A stretch of 63,841 nucleotides of DNA, taken from Acephala macrosclerotiorum. Lineage: Eukaryota > Ascomycota > Leotiomycetes > Helotiales > Mollisiaceae. Every line of letters begins with the position of its first letter. The stretch's first letter is position 1. Shown here in pieces: positions 10,862 to 25,431 of this stretch. Both the position numbers and the translations under genes were made by a program. Under the pieces are notes generated by a model. It was given only the letters and a program-made list of their open reading frames with translations. It ran no database searches and was not told the origin of the DNA. Location of the stretch: contig MU119496.1 of assembly GCA_014904845.1 (NCBI GenBank), positions 1 through 63,841 on the forward strand, written 5' to 3'.

Positions 10862-13800
10862 TTTTAAATATTATTTTTTATAATATTAATTAAATATTTT
10901 TAATTATATTAATAGTTTTATTAATATTTAAAATTTTTTTACGATTTATATTATTTAAATTTAATATAAACATTTTTAAAAAAAATTAAAACTCGAGAAT
11001 TTAAAATTTTTAATAAAATTTTTAATAAATTATATATTTATTTTATATAATATTAATTATATTTTAAATTTAACGAAAATATAATTTGATTTAAAAACGA
11101 ATAAGTTTTTTAATATATAAAATATTTTATTAAAATTAAAATTATATAATAAAATTATTTTAATAATAATAAAACCGTTTAATAAAAATTATTAATTTAA
11201 ATTTTTTTTATTTTTTTTAAAAAATTTAAAAATAAAATTATAAAAATATTTAAATATATAAACGAAAAATAAATTATCGAATAAAAATTATAAATTTTAA
11301 AATATAAATTTTTTTTTTTTAAATATGTCGTCGAATTTTAATAATTTATAAATAAAATTAATTAAAAAAAAATTTTATACGATAATTTTATATCGAATTT
11401 AAAAATTTTATTAAAAATAATATATTTTAAAATTCGAAAAAAAATAAAAACAATAAATAATATAATTATATTAAAATTCAAATTAAAAAATAAACTAATA
11501 AATCAATTTTATATTATATTAATATATTAATAAATAATAATAAAATAAATATAATATATAATGTAATAAAACGATAATAATTTAATATAAATTAAATAAT
11601 AATAATATACGAAAATTAAAACGTTATATAATGAAAAATTATTAATATTAAAAAAATTTAAATAAAAAAAATTATATAAAATTATATATTAAAATTAGAA
11701 AAATATTAAATAAAAAAATAAAATAAAATTAAATATTATATATAATATATTTTATAAAAAATTTATAAAATTTAAAAATATATAATTTTTAAAAAATAAT
11801 ATAAAAAATTATATATTATAAATAATTTCAATTGATTTTTTTATATAATATAAATAAAAATAAATTAAATTAATATAATAATTAATTTGAAAATAATAAA
11901 AAAATTTATATTACGAATAATAATAATAATAATAAAATATTAAATCGATATTAATATTAAAAATTACGAATATACGATTTAAATAATAAATAAAAATTTA
12001 TTAAAAATAAAGAAAATTAATATTAAAATTAGAAAATAACGAATAATAATATATATAAAATATTTTAAATAAAATAATATAATTTTACAATAAATTAAAT
12101 TAAAAAATTAATTAAATTCGATAAGTATAAAAATTATAAAATATTTATATTAAAAATAATAAATAAAAATCAAAGAAAAAAAAAATATATATATATATTA
12201 TTTTTTTAAACGAATTAAAATATTAAATATAAAATTATAAAATATTATTTAAAAAAAAATCGAAATCGTTGTTTTTATTTTTATATTGAATTTTAAAAAA
12301 CGATTTAAAAACGTTTAAAAAATATATTAAAAAATTAAATTTACTAATAAAAAATTTAATATTATTTATAATAAAAATAAATAATATAAAACGATTATAT
12401 ATTAATTTTAAAAAATTTAACGATTTAACGATTAAAAATAAATATATATTATTATTAATAAATAATTTATAAAAAAAATTATAAAAAATTAAAATATTTA
12501 TATAATTTAATTTAAAAAAAATAAAAAATAAAAAATTATATTTAATATATTATACGAATATTTTAAATATATAATTATATAAAAAAAATTAATAAATATT
12601 TTAATAATATTTTAAAAATTAATATATAATATTTTATAATTTTATTTAAATAAAATATATATAATTTATTTAAACGATATATTAATATATTTAATAAATA
12701 AAAAATAATATATTAAAAAAAAATATTTTAATAAAAAAAATCATTTTTTTTTAAATATATATTTATTATTTAAAAAAAATTTATAAATTTTAAAAAAGTT
12801 TTATCGATATTTAATTAAAAAAAATCAATAAATATTAAAAAAATATAATCGTTTTTAAAATTCGCGAATTTTTATAAAAAAATTTAAAAAATTATTTAAA
12901 AATAATAACGTTTTTAATAAAATTAACAAAAAAAACAATTAAATAAAATTAAAAATATTAATCGATATTTAATTAATCGAATAAATATTTAAAATAATAA
13001 TTAATTATATATTATTTATAAAATTAAATTATTAAATATATAATAAAAATTTATTTATAATAATTAAAACGTTTAAAATTTAAAAAATTTATTTAAAAAA
13101 AAAAAATATTAAATATAAATATTTACGAATTATAAAAATTTAATATTTTTTATAATAATAAAAAAATTTAATCGATAATAAATATAATAAATAAAAATAT
13201 TAATAATATTTAATTTTAAAATTTTATATATTAAAAAAATAAAATATAATAAAAATCGATAATCGATATTAAAAATAATTTTACGAAAATACAATAAAGA
13301 TTTTATATTTAATAAAATAATAATTATAATTACATTAAAAATAATAAATAATATATTAAAAAAACGTATTAAAAAATATTATAATAAAATTATTTTTATA
13401 AAAATATTATTAATAAAAACGTTAAAATCGTTTATAACGAATAATAAAATTTTATAATTTAGTAAAAAATTATATATTTTAATAAAAATATAAACAAAAT
13501 TTATTAAAAAATAATATAAATTTTCAATTTATAAATTTTAAAAAAAAAAATAATAAAAATTATAAATAATTATAATATTTATATATGAAATAAATATTTT
13601 TTATTAAATATTATATAAATAATTTCGATTATTATATATATTATCGAATATTTAAAATTTTATTACGTAAAATTTCGTAATTAAATTATTATTTTCAAAG
13701 AAATTAATTAATAAAATTAAATATAATATTGTATTAAAAATATCGTATTATTAATAAACGATTTAAACGTATATTGAATTTTTTTTTAAATTTTAATATA

Positions 13801-13988
13801 CGTATTAATTATCGAAATATATACACGTATTTATTACGTGTTTTAATTAAAAAAAAACTGGTATAAAAATTAAAAATATATTAATATTTTTAATTTTAAA
13901 TTTAATTTTTATATTTAATACGTAAAAACTACGATTATTAAACGTAATATATTAATATATTTGAGTATTTTAATATTATTAATATTAA

Positions 13989-14126
13989 TTAATATTTAAT
14001 TTTATTAATTAAATATAAAATAATAAAATTTAAATTAATATTTAATTTTATTAATTAAATATAAAATAATAAAATTTAAATTAATATTTAATTTTATTAA
14101 TTAAATATAAAATAATAAAATTTAAA
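13989..14126. repeat. 46-bp tandem repeat, 3 copies
   Basis: The unit starting 'ttaatatttaattttatt' begins at 13989, 14035 and 14081. The copies are essentially identical, so the expansion is later than most of the RIP in this block. Confidence 0.85.
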
Positions 14127-14499
14127 CTAAAAAAAGTTTTTATATAAAAAAATATAAATTTTTTCGATATTTAAAAGTTTTACGTTTTATATTTTTTTCG
14201 ATATTTAAAATTTTTTACGTATAATATTAAAAATTTAAAAAAATAATTATTTAAATTTTAATTATACTTGTTTTAATTTGCGTTTATTAAGTACGATAAA
14301 AAAATCAATTATAAATTTTTTTTAAATTAACGATTAAAACGATATAAAACGTTATACGTTATATTTTTACATTATTAAAAATATATTTAAATTATAATTA
14401 ATTTAAAATTTCTTATATTTAAAATTAAATTACATATAGTAATATTAATTTAAATACGTATTAATAATATTATTATTTAATTTTATTATAATATAATTT

Positions 14500-15490
14500 T
14501 TATTTTTTAATTAAAAAAATTAAAAAAATATTTGAAATTATTAATATATAAATAAACGATATATTAAAATTATTAATATTATAATTTACAAATTTGAAAA
14601 AAAAATTTTAAAAAAATTAAATTATAAATATTTAATATTTAATATTTATAAATTAATTAATATTTAACGATAAAATTATATAATTATTAAAAAAAAAATC
14701 GAATTTAAATAAAAAAAATTAAAATAAAAAAATCGAATTTATTAATTTAAAAATTATAAATTATTTTAATTAATATCGAAAATAATAAATTCGTAAAACG
14801 TATATTATATTTATTTATTAATTAATAATTATTTTTAATTTATTAATCGTTATATAATATTAAATTTCAATTGAAAAAAATATAATAATTTTAAATAAAA
14901 AATTAAAATAATAATAAAATAATATTTTACGCGATATTTATTATATTTTAATTAATTTAAAAATAATTAAAATATTCGTATTTATAAACAATTCATATAT
15001 TAATAATATCGATTTAAATTCGCAAATTAAATACATAATTATAATAATTAATAAAATTCGAATAAAAAACGATTTTAAAATAAAAAATAATTTAATATAT
15101 TAAAATTTTATAAAATATAAAAAAATTATTAAAAACGTTTTAATATTTAATATTTACGAAATAATTAACGAAATAAATATAATAATTATAATAATTTTAA
15201 TTATTAATATAATTGTAAAATAATTCGATTTATTTAATATTTTTATTATTATTTATATAAATTTGTATTTTTTATACGATTATTTAATAAAATTAAAAAT
15301 AATAAACAAAAAACGTTTTATAATCGATATTATAATTTTAAAATAATCGTACGAACGTAAAAAATTATAAAAAATATAATAAATATATAAAAACGATAAT
15401 TTGATAAATATTATAATAAAATTCAATTTAAATAGAATTTTATAAACGTTTATTAATACGAATAATTTTAAGATTAAAATAAAAAAATAA
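14500..15490 (+). pseudogene. RIPed Copia pol remnant (end of RT and RNase H)
   Basis: Forward translation is full of stops but keeps the order of a fungal Copia C-terminus. A decayed RT tail is followed by the RNase H segment around 14960-15200. The best-preserved part is at about 15311-15490: a KRFIIDIIILK-stop-SYERKKL stretch, then NLINIIIKF and the terminal TNN, the same pattern seen at the end of the two better-preserved Copia elements here. Most stops are explained by CAA/CAG to TAA/TAG or TGG to TAA changes. The upstream part of RT is disrupted. It represents a Copia family different from the two described elsewhere in the window. Confidence 0.6.
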
Positions 15491-16145
15491 ATAAAAAAAA
15501 AATTTAAAATAAAATAAAATATTTATTTTTTTAAATCGAATAAATTAATTTATTTCGAATTAAATTTTTAAAAATATAAAAAAATAATTAATTATTATTA
15601 ATTAATTATATAAATTATAATTTTTTATTATAATAAATTAATTTTGAAATTTTTTACGTTTTAATAAATTTCGATTTTATTAATTAGTTTTTAAATCGAT
15701 TAAAATATTATATTATAAAAATTTGATCGCGTTTAAAATATATCGAATTATTAATATTTTTAATAATTATACGACGCGATTAATATTATAAATAAAAATT
15801 TATTAATTATATAAAATACGATTTTTTAAAATCGTTTTATAAATATTAAATTTTTAAATAACGAGATTATTTATTAAATTTATAATTAAATAAAAAATTA
15901 TATTAAAAAATAAAATAAATTTTTATTATAAAAATAAAAATTATTAATATCGAAATATATATATGTATTTATTACGTATTTTAATTAAAAAAAATTAATA
16001 TAAAAATTAAAAATTAAAAATATATTAATATTTTTAATTTTAAATTTAATTTTTTAAATAATTAATAATTTTTATATTTAATACGTAAAAACTATAATTA
16101 TTAAACGTAATATATTAATATATTCGAATATTTTAATATTATTAA

Positions 16146-16266
16146 TATTAATTATATTAATTAATTTTTTTAAATTTAAAAAATATATTAAAAAAATAAA
16201 AATAAATAATATTAATTTCGTATGATTTAACGTTATACGTAATATTTATATAATATTATATTAATA
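16146..16266 (-). repeat. Putative 3' LTR of copy A
   Basis: It matches 23968-24104 over most of its length, including the run ending 'atataatattatattaata'. That end corresponds position by position to the end of the 208-bp LTR at 30844-31051. It is followed by 'ttaatagttttttt', as in element B. It is shorter than the B LTR, so the outer boundary is approximate. Confidence 0.45.
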
Positions 16267-18568
16267 TTAATAGTTTTTTTTTTTATAAAAAATATAAATA
16301 AAAATAATTTATATATATATATTTTTTTTATTATAATTTTTTAATACGTAAAATTTATTAATTTAAATATAAAAAAACGTATAATTAAATTATTTAAAAA
16401 TAATATTGTTTTTATAATACGTCGATATTTATAATCGTCGAATTTAAATTTTTTTTTTATTTTTAATTTAAAAAATTAAATCGTTATAATATTAAATAAA
16501 TATTAAATAAATATTTTTTTATTCGTATTTTAAAATAATTATTATTTAAAAACTTTTTTAAAATTTTATTAAAAATTAATTTTATTTTAATCGTTTATTT
16601 ATTATATTTCTTATAATATTTTACGTTTATACGATTAAAAAAAATTATAATATTAATTATTAAACGCTTTTTTTAATAGTTTTAAATTTAATTAAATATT
16701 TATAAAATGAATATAAATTTATAAATACGATTATCGAAATATTAAAAAATTCGAATTATTTAATTATTATATTAATAATAAAATCGATTATTAATATTAT
16801 ATTAATTTTTTTTATTATATTATATATTTCGAAAATTAATATATTTTTAATAATTTGTTTATTTTTAATAAAATTATAATAAATAAAATAAAAAAATTTA
16901 AATTTATTATTATTTAATTATTATTTATTTATAGAAATAATTTCGTATTTAATTTAAAAATAGAAATTTTTATTATTTACGAATAAATTATTAATAAAAA
17001 CAAAAAATTTTATTATTATATATAAATTATATTTTCGTATTATATTAAAATATATTTATTAAAAATTAATAATATATTTATTATTAATTTTTTTTTATAT
17101 TAAAATAAACGTATTATTTGTTTATATTTTTACGATATTAAAATTTTTTTTTTTAATTATTATTAAAAAATATAAATCGTATATTAAAATAATTATAAAT
17201 AAACTTTTTTATAATATTTATAATACGTAATTTATTTTTATTTTAATAATATTATATAAAAATTTTAAAATTATTATAATTGTATTTAACGAATATAAAT
17301 AATAAATTTAAACGAATAAACGTATAAATATTAATCGTTAAAAATTCGTTATCGATTAAATATAAATTTATATAATATTTTTATTTAAAATTCGAATTAA
17401 AAATAATATTAATATAATAATTATTTATTAATTAATTTTTAAATAATTAATAATTATATAAAAAAAATTTTTTATATTATTATATTTTTAAATTATTAAT
17501 TTTAATTTTTTATACAAAATATTAATAATTTTATTTTTAATTTTATTAATTAATTTTAAATTAAAAATACGAATATTAATATATTTAATAAAATTATATT
17601 TTACGAATTTAAATTTTTTTTTATAATTAAATTATCGATTTTTTTTTTAAAATATTTCAAATAATAATTTTTTTTATTTATTATAAAAATTATAAAAATT
17701 TCGATTTTTTTAATAATAATAATTACGAATTAATTATTAAATTTTTTAAATTTTTTATTAGTTTTTATAAAATAATAATATTCGTTTTTTTTTTGTTTAT
17801 TATAAAAAGTATTTTTATTATACGATTTTTTTAATCGTTTTTAATTATATTTTTAAAAAATTTTTTAAAAAAAATTCTAATAATATTATTTATTTATTTT
17901 ATTTATTAAAATAAATATTAAATTATTTTATTTATTTGTTTTTAAAATATTTAAAATATTTAAAAAATTTTATTTTATATAATATAATTTAATAATTATT
18001 AATTGAAAATTAATAAATTTATAAAATATATTAATCGTATATATTTAATTATCAATTATTATTAATTTATATAATTTTTTTTAATTGTTTTTTTATATAT
18101 TAAATATATATTTTTAAAATTAATAATAATTTTAAAATAAATTAAATATTTAAATTGTTTTTTATTATAAACGTATTTATAATTTATTTTTCAATATATA
18201 AATATTATATTTTTTTAATAATTATATAAATTATTTTCGATTTTTTGATAATAAATAATAATAACATATTTTTATTAATTTATTCGTCGTTTAATTTATC
18301 GTATATAATTTCGTACGTTTAATATAATAAAATATAATATTTTTTTAATTTTAATTATTATCAATTTCGTATTTTATATAAATTCGATTAATAAATTTTT
18401 TTTTTTTATATTATAAATAATATAATTCGATAATTTTTAATATAAACGAAAATTATTTTATATTATTTTTATTAATATATTTTTAAAAAATTATAAATAA
18501 ATTTATTATTTATAAAATTAATTTATTATTTATATATAATATATCAACGATTATTAAATAATTATTTA

Positions 18569-19554
18569 TTCGATATAAAAACTAATATTAACTTTTCTAT
18601 ATGCACGTAATATCAATACTTTTTATAATAAGCGATTTTACTCAAATTTAATCGAGGTACTAAAATAAAGCGATTTGATTGGTTTATTAAGGATTTTGCA
18701 GTAGAAGTAATTACGTAGTAGTTTTGAACTAATATACAATCGATTCGATAAAAAATACTAAAATTTTAATGAATATACTACTACAGTTATAAGTTATTTA
18801 CTAATACAAATTATATAAGAGTTGCAAATAAATTGAAATTCAATTAAATACTTTCAAATTTCAAGTTTTAAGCAATTCTATTAATTCGTTGTTGTAAAAA
18901 TCAATAAAATGCAATTATACTTAGCAAAAATCGCGACTACAAAACTTCTAAATGCGCTTCTGCTTTAGGCACTAAGGCCGGCAGCAATCGCTCCGGTGAG
19001 AAATATCAAAACTCTCTAAGTGCGTTTATGCCTTAGGCATTAAAGCACTCACTTACTTACTTACTTAATTGCTAAATATCTCTATAGTTGCGCAGCTTTC
19101 AAGGGAAGTCCCAGGGAGTCTCTTCCTGGAATTATATGCTAAGTAAAGTGATTTAAATTGATTGAATTGATCGTAGTAACTCGATATAAAAGACGAGGGT
19201 CTTAAGAAGTGTCCCCCAGGTAATATGAAGCTCCGCAGTGCGTTTCTGCCTTAAACACTTAAGAGCTTATCAGTTTATCGGCTCTCATCGCTCGGCAGAA
19301 TCTCAAATACTACCTCAATAACTATACTAACTTCAAGCGCTTATAAAACGCTCAAATTAAGAGCTTTTAATTTGAAACTTAAAATAAAAGTAAATTACTA
19401 AAATCGAAGACTTTGTAGCCCCCCGCAGAGGCGCCCTTGCGAGGCCTGCGAAGTAAAATGTACGTCGAGTAAAGAAAGAAAAAGCCCGTCCGCTATTGGC
19501 TCGCTTGCGAGCCGCCGGACGGGCTCTTTCTTTCGAAACGAGAGAAACATTTTT
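18569..19554. mobile_element. 986-bp non-coding repeat element with terminal hairpin, nearly RIP-free copy
   Basis: Balanced to moderately A/T-rich sequence set inside the RIPed copy A. The equivalent position of element B (about 34030-34060) lacks it, so it is an insertion. A RIPed relative lies at 28094-29336. It contains three spaced copies of a motif like tgcgtttctgccttaggcac (18952, 19021 and 19239), the palindrome gccttaggc, a (cttact)-type run and a strong compound hairpin at 19474-19534 near its right end. There is no open frame and I see no terminal inverted repeat or TG/CA ends. It is too short to code for a transposase, so it is probably non-autonomous; the class is unknown. Confidence 0.6.
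19474..19534. other. Compound hairpin near the right end of the 986-bp element
   Basis: The arms 19474-19492 and 19516-19534 are inverted repeats of 19 bp with one mismatch, containing agcccgtccg and its complement. Inside lies a second perfect 7-bp stem (ggctcgc / gcgagcc, 19498-19504 and 19507-19513) around a TT loop. In the RIPed copy (about 29256-29313) the same structure is eroded by C-to-T and G-to-A changes. Confidence 0.85.
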
Positions 19555-21818
19555 AAATTTATAATCGTTTTATAAAATAGATTTAAATTTATTAAGTAAT
19601 TATTTATATATTTAATAATAATAATAATATTTAATAAAATATTTAATATATTTTACGTTTATATTATAATTAATTCATTAAAAAACTTTTATTAAATATC
19701 GAATTAATAAATATTCGAATTATTAATATAATTAATATAATTCGATTTTAATAAAATAATTTTATATTAAATTTCGTTTTAATTAATTTAATAATATTTA
19801 TAAATATTTTTATTTTTATATAATTAATACGATTTTATTTTTTTTAAATTAAAACGTTTTTAAAATTATTAAATTTTATATTTATTAAAACGATATAAAA
19901 TATAATAATATTTATAAAAATATTTATTTTAATAATTTTTTATAATAATAATATTTTTTCTTTCGAATTGAATTTTATATATTTTAATCGTAAATATATC
20001 GATTTTTTATAATATTAAAAATTGTAATTATTTAATAATAAATACGTTTATCGTTTTATTATTTAATATAATTCTTTAAAAAACTTTTAAAAAATATTAA
20101 TTTTTATTTTCGTTTTCGTTTTTTATTTTTATATTTATTAATATTTAATTTATTTTTTTCGATTTATCGTTTTTTATTAAATTTTTTATTTTTTTAATAA
20201 TATATTAATATAATTTTATAATTCGTTATATATTAAATTTATTATTGAAATTTTAAATATATTTATTATTATTTATTTATTATATATTTTATTAATTAAT
20301 AATTTGATTTATTATAAATATAATATTTACGATTTTTATTATAATTTTTTTTTATTTTTTTCGCTCGATTTAAAAAATCGATTATATTTTAAAATTCGTT
20401 CGTTATTACGTTTACGTTTTTTATAAATTCGATTTATTTAATATTATTTATAATTATCGTTTTTTTTATAAATTTTAATATTATATTATTATATTTCGCG
20501 CGCGTTTATTTCGATTTTAATTAATACTCGTAAATTAATATATACGTTTTTATACGTATTTATTAATTTATAAAACGCGAATTTATATTTTTGATATTTT
20601 TATAAACGTTAATAATTCGATCTCGTAAATTGTAATTTGTTTAATACTTATAAAATAATTCAAATTAAATTTTTTAAAATTAATCGAAAAATAATTATAA
20701 ATATTTTATTTTATTTTTTAATAAATTTATTATAATAATTTATAATAATATCGTATTTTATTATATTAATATATAAAATTATCGAATTTTTTAATTTCGA
20801 AATATTTTTTTATTTAATAATTTTATTATAATAATATTTATTTATACGATTGATTAAATTAATAAAAAACGTTTTATAATATTAATTTTTTAAAAATTTA
20901 ATTTTAATATAATAATTATAAATTTTTTTATTATATTTTTTATTATTAATATATATTTTTATTAAATTTATAAATAATTTAATTAATTTTAAAATTATAC
21001 GTTCGATAATTATATATTTTAAAATTATATATTCGTAAAATTTATATTTAAAATTAAAATATTTTAAAATCGAATATTTATAAAAATATATTATATTAAA
21101 ATATATTTATTTTACGATTTCGTTTATTTTCAAATATTTTAAATAATATTAAAAAATAAATTAATTTTTATTTCATTTATTTATAATATTTTTTTATAAA
21201 AACGATTTTTTTAAATTTTTTAATTATAAATAAATTTTTTTTTAAAAATATATATTTTATATATAAATAAATTTCTTTTAAAATATTATTAAATATTATT
21301 ATTCGTTAATTAAAATATTTTATTTATATATTTATTAATCAAATTTTAAAAATTTTTTTATAAATAATTATTAATATATTTTATTTATTTATAATATGGT
21401 TTTTTTAATATATTTATTCAATTCATTTTACGTAATATCGATTTATTTTTATTTTATAATTTTAAACGTTTTAATAAAAAAAAATATCGAAAAATAAATA
21501 ATATAACGAATATTAAAATAAATAAAAAATAAATAAATATAAAAACGAATAAACGTTTTCAATTAAATATATTTTTATTTCGTTTTTCGATCAAATAATA
21601 TTTAATACGACTCGTATTTTACGAGTGTATTTTTATTTTTTTTTGTTTTTACGCTTATTACGTTTATTTTATACTCGATCGAGAATAATTACTAATTTAC
21701 ATTTACTTTAAATTTATTTAATAATTTAAATTTAAAATTAAAAACTTTTAATTTAAACGTTTTATAAGTATTTAAAATTGAAATAATTCTCGTTAATACG
21801 AAAAAAATAATTTATTTG

Positions 21819-21917
21819 AAAAAACGTTTTCCTAGAATTGAATAAATTAATAAACTAATTAAAATCTTAAATAAAAACGTATTTTCAATAGAGTTTTATA
21901 CTAGGAAAACATTTTTT
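21819..21917. repeat. 17-bp inverted repeat spanning 99 bp
   Basis: 'aaaaaacgttttcctag' (21819-21835) is mirrored by its complement at 21901-21917 with one mismatch, which is itself a RIP-type G-to-A change. It lies in a less mutated part of copy A. It may be the ends of a tiny inverted-repeat element or a hairpin of the host retrotransposon leader. Confidence 0.6.
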
Positions 21918-23967
21918 AAAATTTTCGTTTTTTATATTAAATTTTTACGATTAATTCAATTGATTTTAAATAGTTATTAAAACTATATTTACTAAAAAAA
22001 AACTTTTTAAAAATTCTTTTTACGATTTACGATTTTTTAAATTTATATTGCGATATTATTAATCGCACTTTTTTATAGATTCTATCGAGCGATAAAAATT
22101 TTTTAACGAGTACAAATTGCGATTTACGATATTTTGCAATTTTTACTTAAATTTCGCAATAATTACTAATTCAAATAAATTATAATTAAAAATATAAATA
22201 ATTCAAATATAAATTCAATTTATTAATTAATTGTAATAAATTTATTATATTTATAAATAAGCAAATAAAATCGTAAAATTATTAAAATTTTAATATTCTT
22301 AAATTCGATTAATAATAGTTTTAATTATTTAAAGTATATAAGTTTTTTTTAAATCAATTAAACGTTAAAAATTAAAATATAATAATTTTAATTTTTATAT
22401 TTTGTAGATTTTAATTTAATTTAAATTTTTAAATTTTGTTTAATATATTTTATAAAAGTTATTATAGAAAATGAAATAGATTAAAAAGAAATCAAAATCT
22501 ATTTTTCAATCGTAAAATCTTATTTTTAAACTCGAAAATCGAAATAAGTTTTTAATTGTTAATAAATAATATAAAAATATTACGAGATTTAAAAGTTTTT
22601 TACGAATAAAAATCGAGTTTTTTATTTTATTTTATATTGCGTTTAATAATAAATTCGATAATTTTTATAATAAACGTTTTTAAAAGTAATTTATAAATAT
22701 TTCGAATAATTATAAAATAATATTAATATATTATAAATAAAAAATTCGAAATTATAAAATAAAAATATAATTAAAATAAAAAATAAAAATATTATTTAAA
22801 ATAATATTCGATTAAAAAATAAATATAATAATTTAATTAATTATTTAATTAAATTTTTTAGAAATAATATTATTTTACGTAATAAACGCGAATTTAAATA
22901 TATAATCGAAATTTAAATTTTTTTAAAATTAATATATTTAAATTTTTCAAATATTAAAAAAATATTAAAATTTTGTTTTTATGAAAAATAATAGAAAAGT
23001 TTATAGTTCGATAATATTTAAAAACGTTAATTTAAAAGTTTTAATATTTTTCAATAATTGATTTAATATTATTTTTAATTAAAAATATTGAATTTTATTT
23101 AATTAATTTATAATTAAAATATTAAAAATCTTTTTAATATTAATTAATTACTAATAATATTAACGATTTATTAATAGTACGTATTACGTAATAATTGCAT
23201 ATTTAAACTTTTAACGTTCAATTAAAAAAATCGATTATTAATTGATAATTAATTAGTAAATAAATTTCAATTTATAAAAATATTAAGTTTTTTAATTATA
23301 AACGATTATATGCGATTTTTATACAATTATATTTAATTAATTAAATTGTTTAATTTTTAAATATAGTATTTAATTATAGTATTTACTCGTATATAAATTT
23401 AATACTTTTTATAATTAGTTTTTACGCGTGTAAACTTTATTTAAATCGATCGATTTTACGATTAAATTTTAAATAATATTAATATTTTCAATTTTTATTT
23501 TTATTTATTTATATAATTTATAAAACGATAAAAATCTATTAATCGAATAAAGTATAATCATTAGTTTATATATAAATTTTAATGAAAAATATTAAAACTC
23601 TCGTAATTTTTAATTTTATAATTTAATATTTTAATACGCGTTCGATAAATTTATTTGAAATTTTTATAATAAATTAAATAAATACTATAAATTATAAATT
23701 TCAAATATTTAAATATTTAATTTTAAATTAATATTAAATTAATATTATTAATATTAAATTAAAATAATCGATAATATTAATAATCGATTAAATTATTATT
23801 AACGAGTTAATAATATTATTAATATATATATTTTTCAATAAAATATTTAATAAAATTTTTTTTTTAATAAAATAATTATTAATTAATATTAATATCGTAT
23901 TAAAAATATCGTATTATTAATAAACGATTTAAATATATATAAAACTTTTTTTAAATTTTAATATACG

Positions 23968-24104
23968 TATTAATTATATTAATTAATCTTATTAAAAAAT
24001 AAATTTTAAATTTAAAAAATATATTAAAAAAATCGAAATTAAAATAATATTAATTTCGTATAATTTAACGTTATATATAATATTTATATAATATTATATT
24101 AATA
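23968..24104 (-). repeat. Putative 5' LTR of copy A
   Basis: It shares 'aaatttaaaaaatatattaa' and the terminal 'atataatattatattaata' with 16146-16266. No convincing target-site duplication was found: the flank after it is atttt, and the flank before the left LTR is attaa. Confidence 0.45.
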
Positions 24105-25431
24105 ATTTTAATTATTACAAATAAATTTAATAAATATATATATATATAATAAAAATTTTTATATATACATTTTTACGAACGATTATAATAAATTATAAAA
24201 TATTAAAAAAAATTATTTTAAATAAAAATAAATTTTTTATATTAAAATTTTAAACGATTTTAATAATTTTTAATTTGAAAACAAATAAACAAATTAAACG
24301 ATTAAATTAAATAATAAAAACGTATTTAAAATATTATATTAATTATTAATAAAATAATTAATAATAATTTCTATTTATAATATAATTCGCGTATAATAAT
24401 ATTACAATAAAAAATACGAAAATATTTTTTTTTTACGAATTATAATTATAAATTAAAAATATATTAAAAATTATATAAAATTAAATTAATAATATAAAAT
24501 ATTAAAATTTAAATCGAGAAATTAAAATTTTTATATTAAAAATTTATAAAAAATATATAATTTATAATTATTAAATTAATTATATATTATAATAAATATT
24601 ATAATATAAAATTAATATTTAAAAAAAAAGAATTTATTTAATTCGATAAAATATTAAAACGAAAAAATTATTAAATAAATTAAATTATAAAAAATTAATT
24701 AATTACAAATTTAAATTATTTAAAAATATAAATATATATTCGATATTTTATATATATTTTTTTAAAATAATATTATTAAAAATATTATAAATTTTAAAAA
24801 TTGAAATAAAATTATTAAATTTAAATATAAAATATAATATAAAACAAATATTAAATTATTAATTCGTTAAAAAAAAATTTAAATATTTAATTAAATAAAA
24901 AAATATTTATAATCGAAAAATATATAAAAATTAAAAAAGAAATTAATAACGTTTTATTGTTAAAATTTAAATTTATTTAAAAAAAAATTAAAATTAATAA
25001 ACGTAAAAAAATCGAATTCGAAAACGAAAAATTAAAACGTAAAAAAATTAAAAAAAAAAAAAAATATTTAAAAAACTTATAAAAAAACTTATAAAATTCG
25101 TAAAAAAAAAATAATAAATAATTTTACGAATTACGAGTTTATAATAATTTAAAAAATCGTAAAAACGTTTAAAATAAATATATTTAAAATAATAAAAAAA
25201 TTTGAATTTATTAAAAAAATATTAATAAATTAATTTTTTATAATAAAAATAAAACGAAATAAAACGATTAATTTTTTTTATATGTAAAACGAATATTAGT
25301 TTTTTTTTTTGTTTTATATAAACAATTGAAAATATTTTAAAAAAAAATAATAATAAAATTTTATTTAAATTTTTTAATAAAAAAATAAAACGATAAAAAT
25401 AATATTAAATTAAAAAAAAATTAATAAAAAT

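Larger units (their letters stand above)
9301..16145. repeat. RIP-degraded AT-rich block 2
   Basis: Heavily RIPed sequence with residual C almost only in CpG. The recognisable contents are listed separately: a long direct repeat shared with 25432-25711, a 46-bp tandem repeat and a decayed Copia RT/RNase H. The segments 13725-14000, 15945-16145 and 23870-23975 share sequence and are probably pieces of one repeat family. Between 10862 and 13700 I could identify no domain on either strand. Confidence 0.65.
16146..24104 (-). mobile_element. RIPed Copia element, family 2, copy A (minus strand, interrupted)
   Basis: Sequence and order parallel element B (30844-43472). The segment 16330-18560 aligns with about 31120-34030, 19590-20640 with 34060-35375, and from 20640 on with 41703 onward. 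Minus-strand pol remnants appear in the expected order: integrase at about 18200-18330, RT near 17440-17600 and RNase H near 16600-16670. Putative shortened LTRs are at 16146-16266 and 23968-24104, both ending in the same RIPed sequence. An unrelated 986-bp element interrupts it at 18569-19554. Stretches such as 21600-22700 are less mutated and may include a further insertion. Confidence 0.6.

Noticed and set aside
19474..19534. Bacterial-type rho-independent terminator
   Set aside because: The hairpin looks like one, but the DNA is fungal and there is no gene in front. It belongs to a repeat element also found at 28094-29336.
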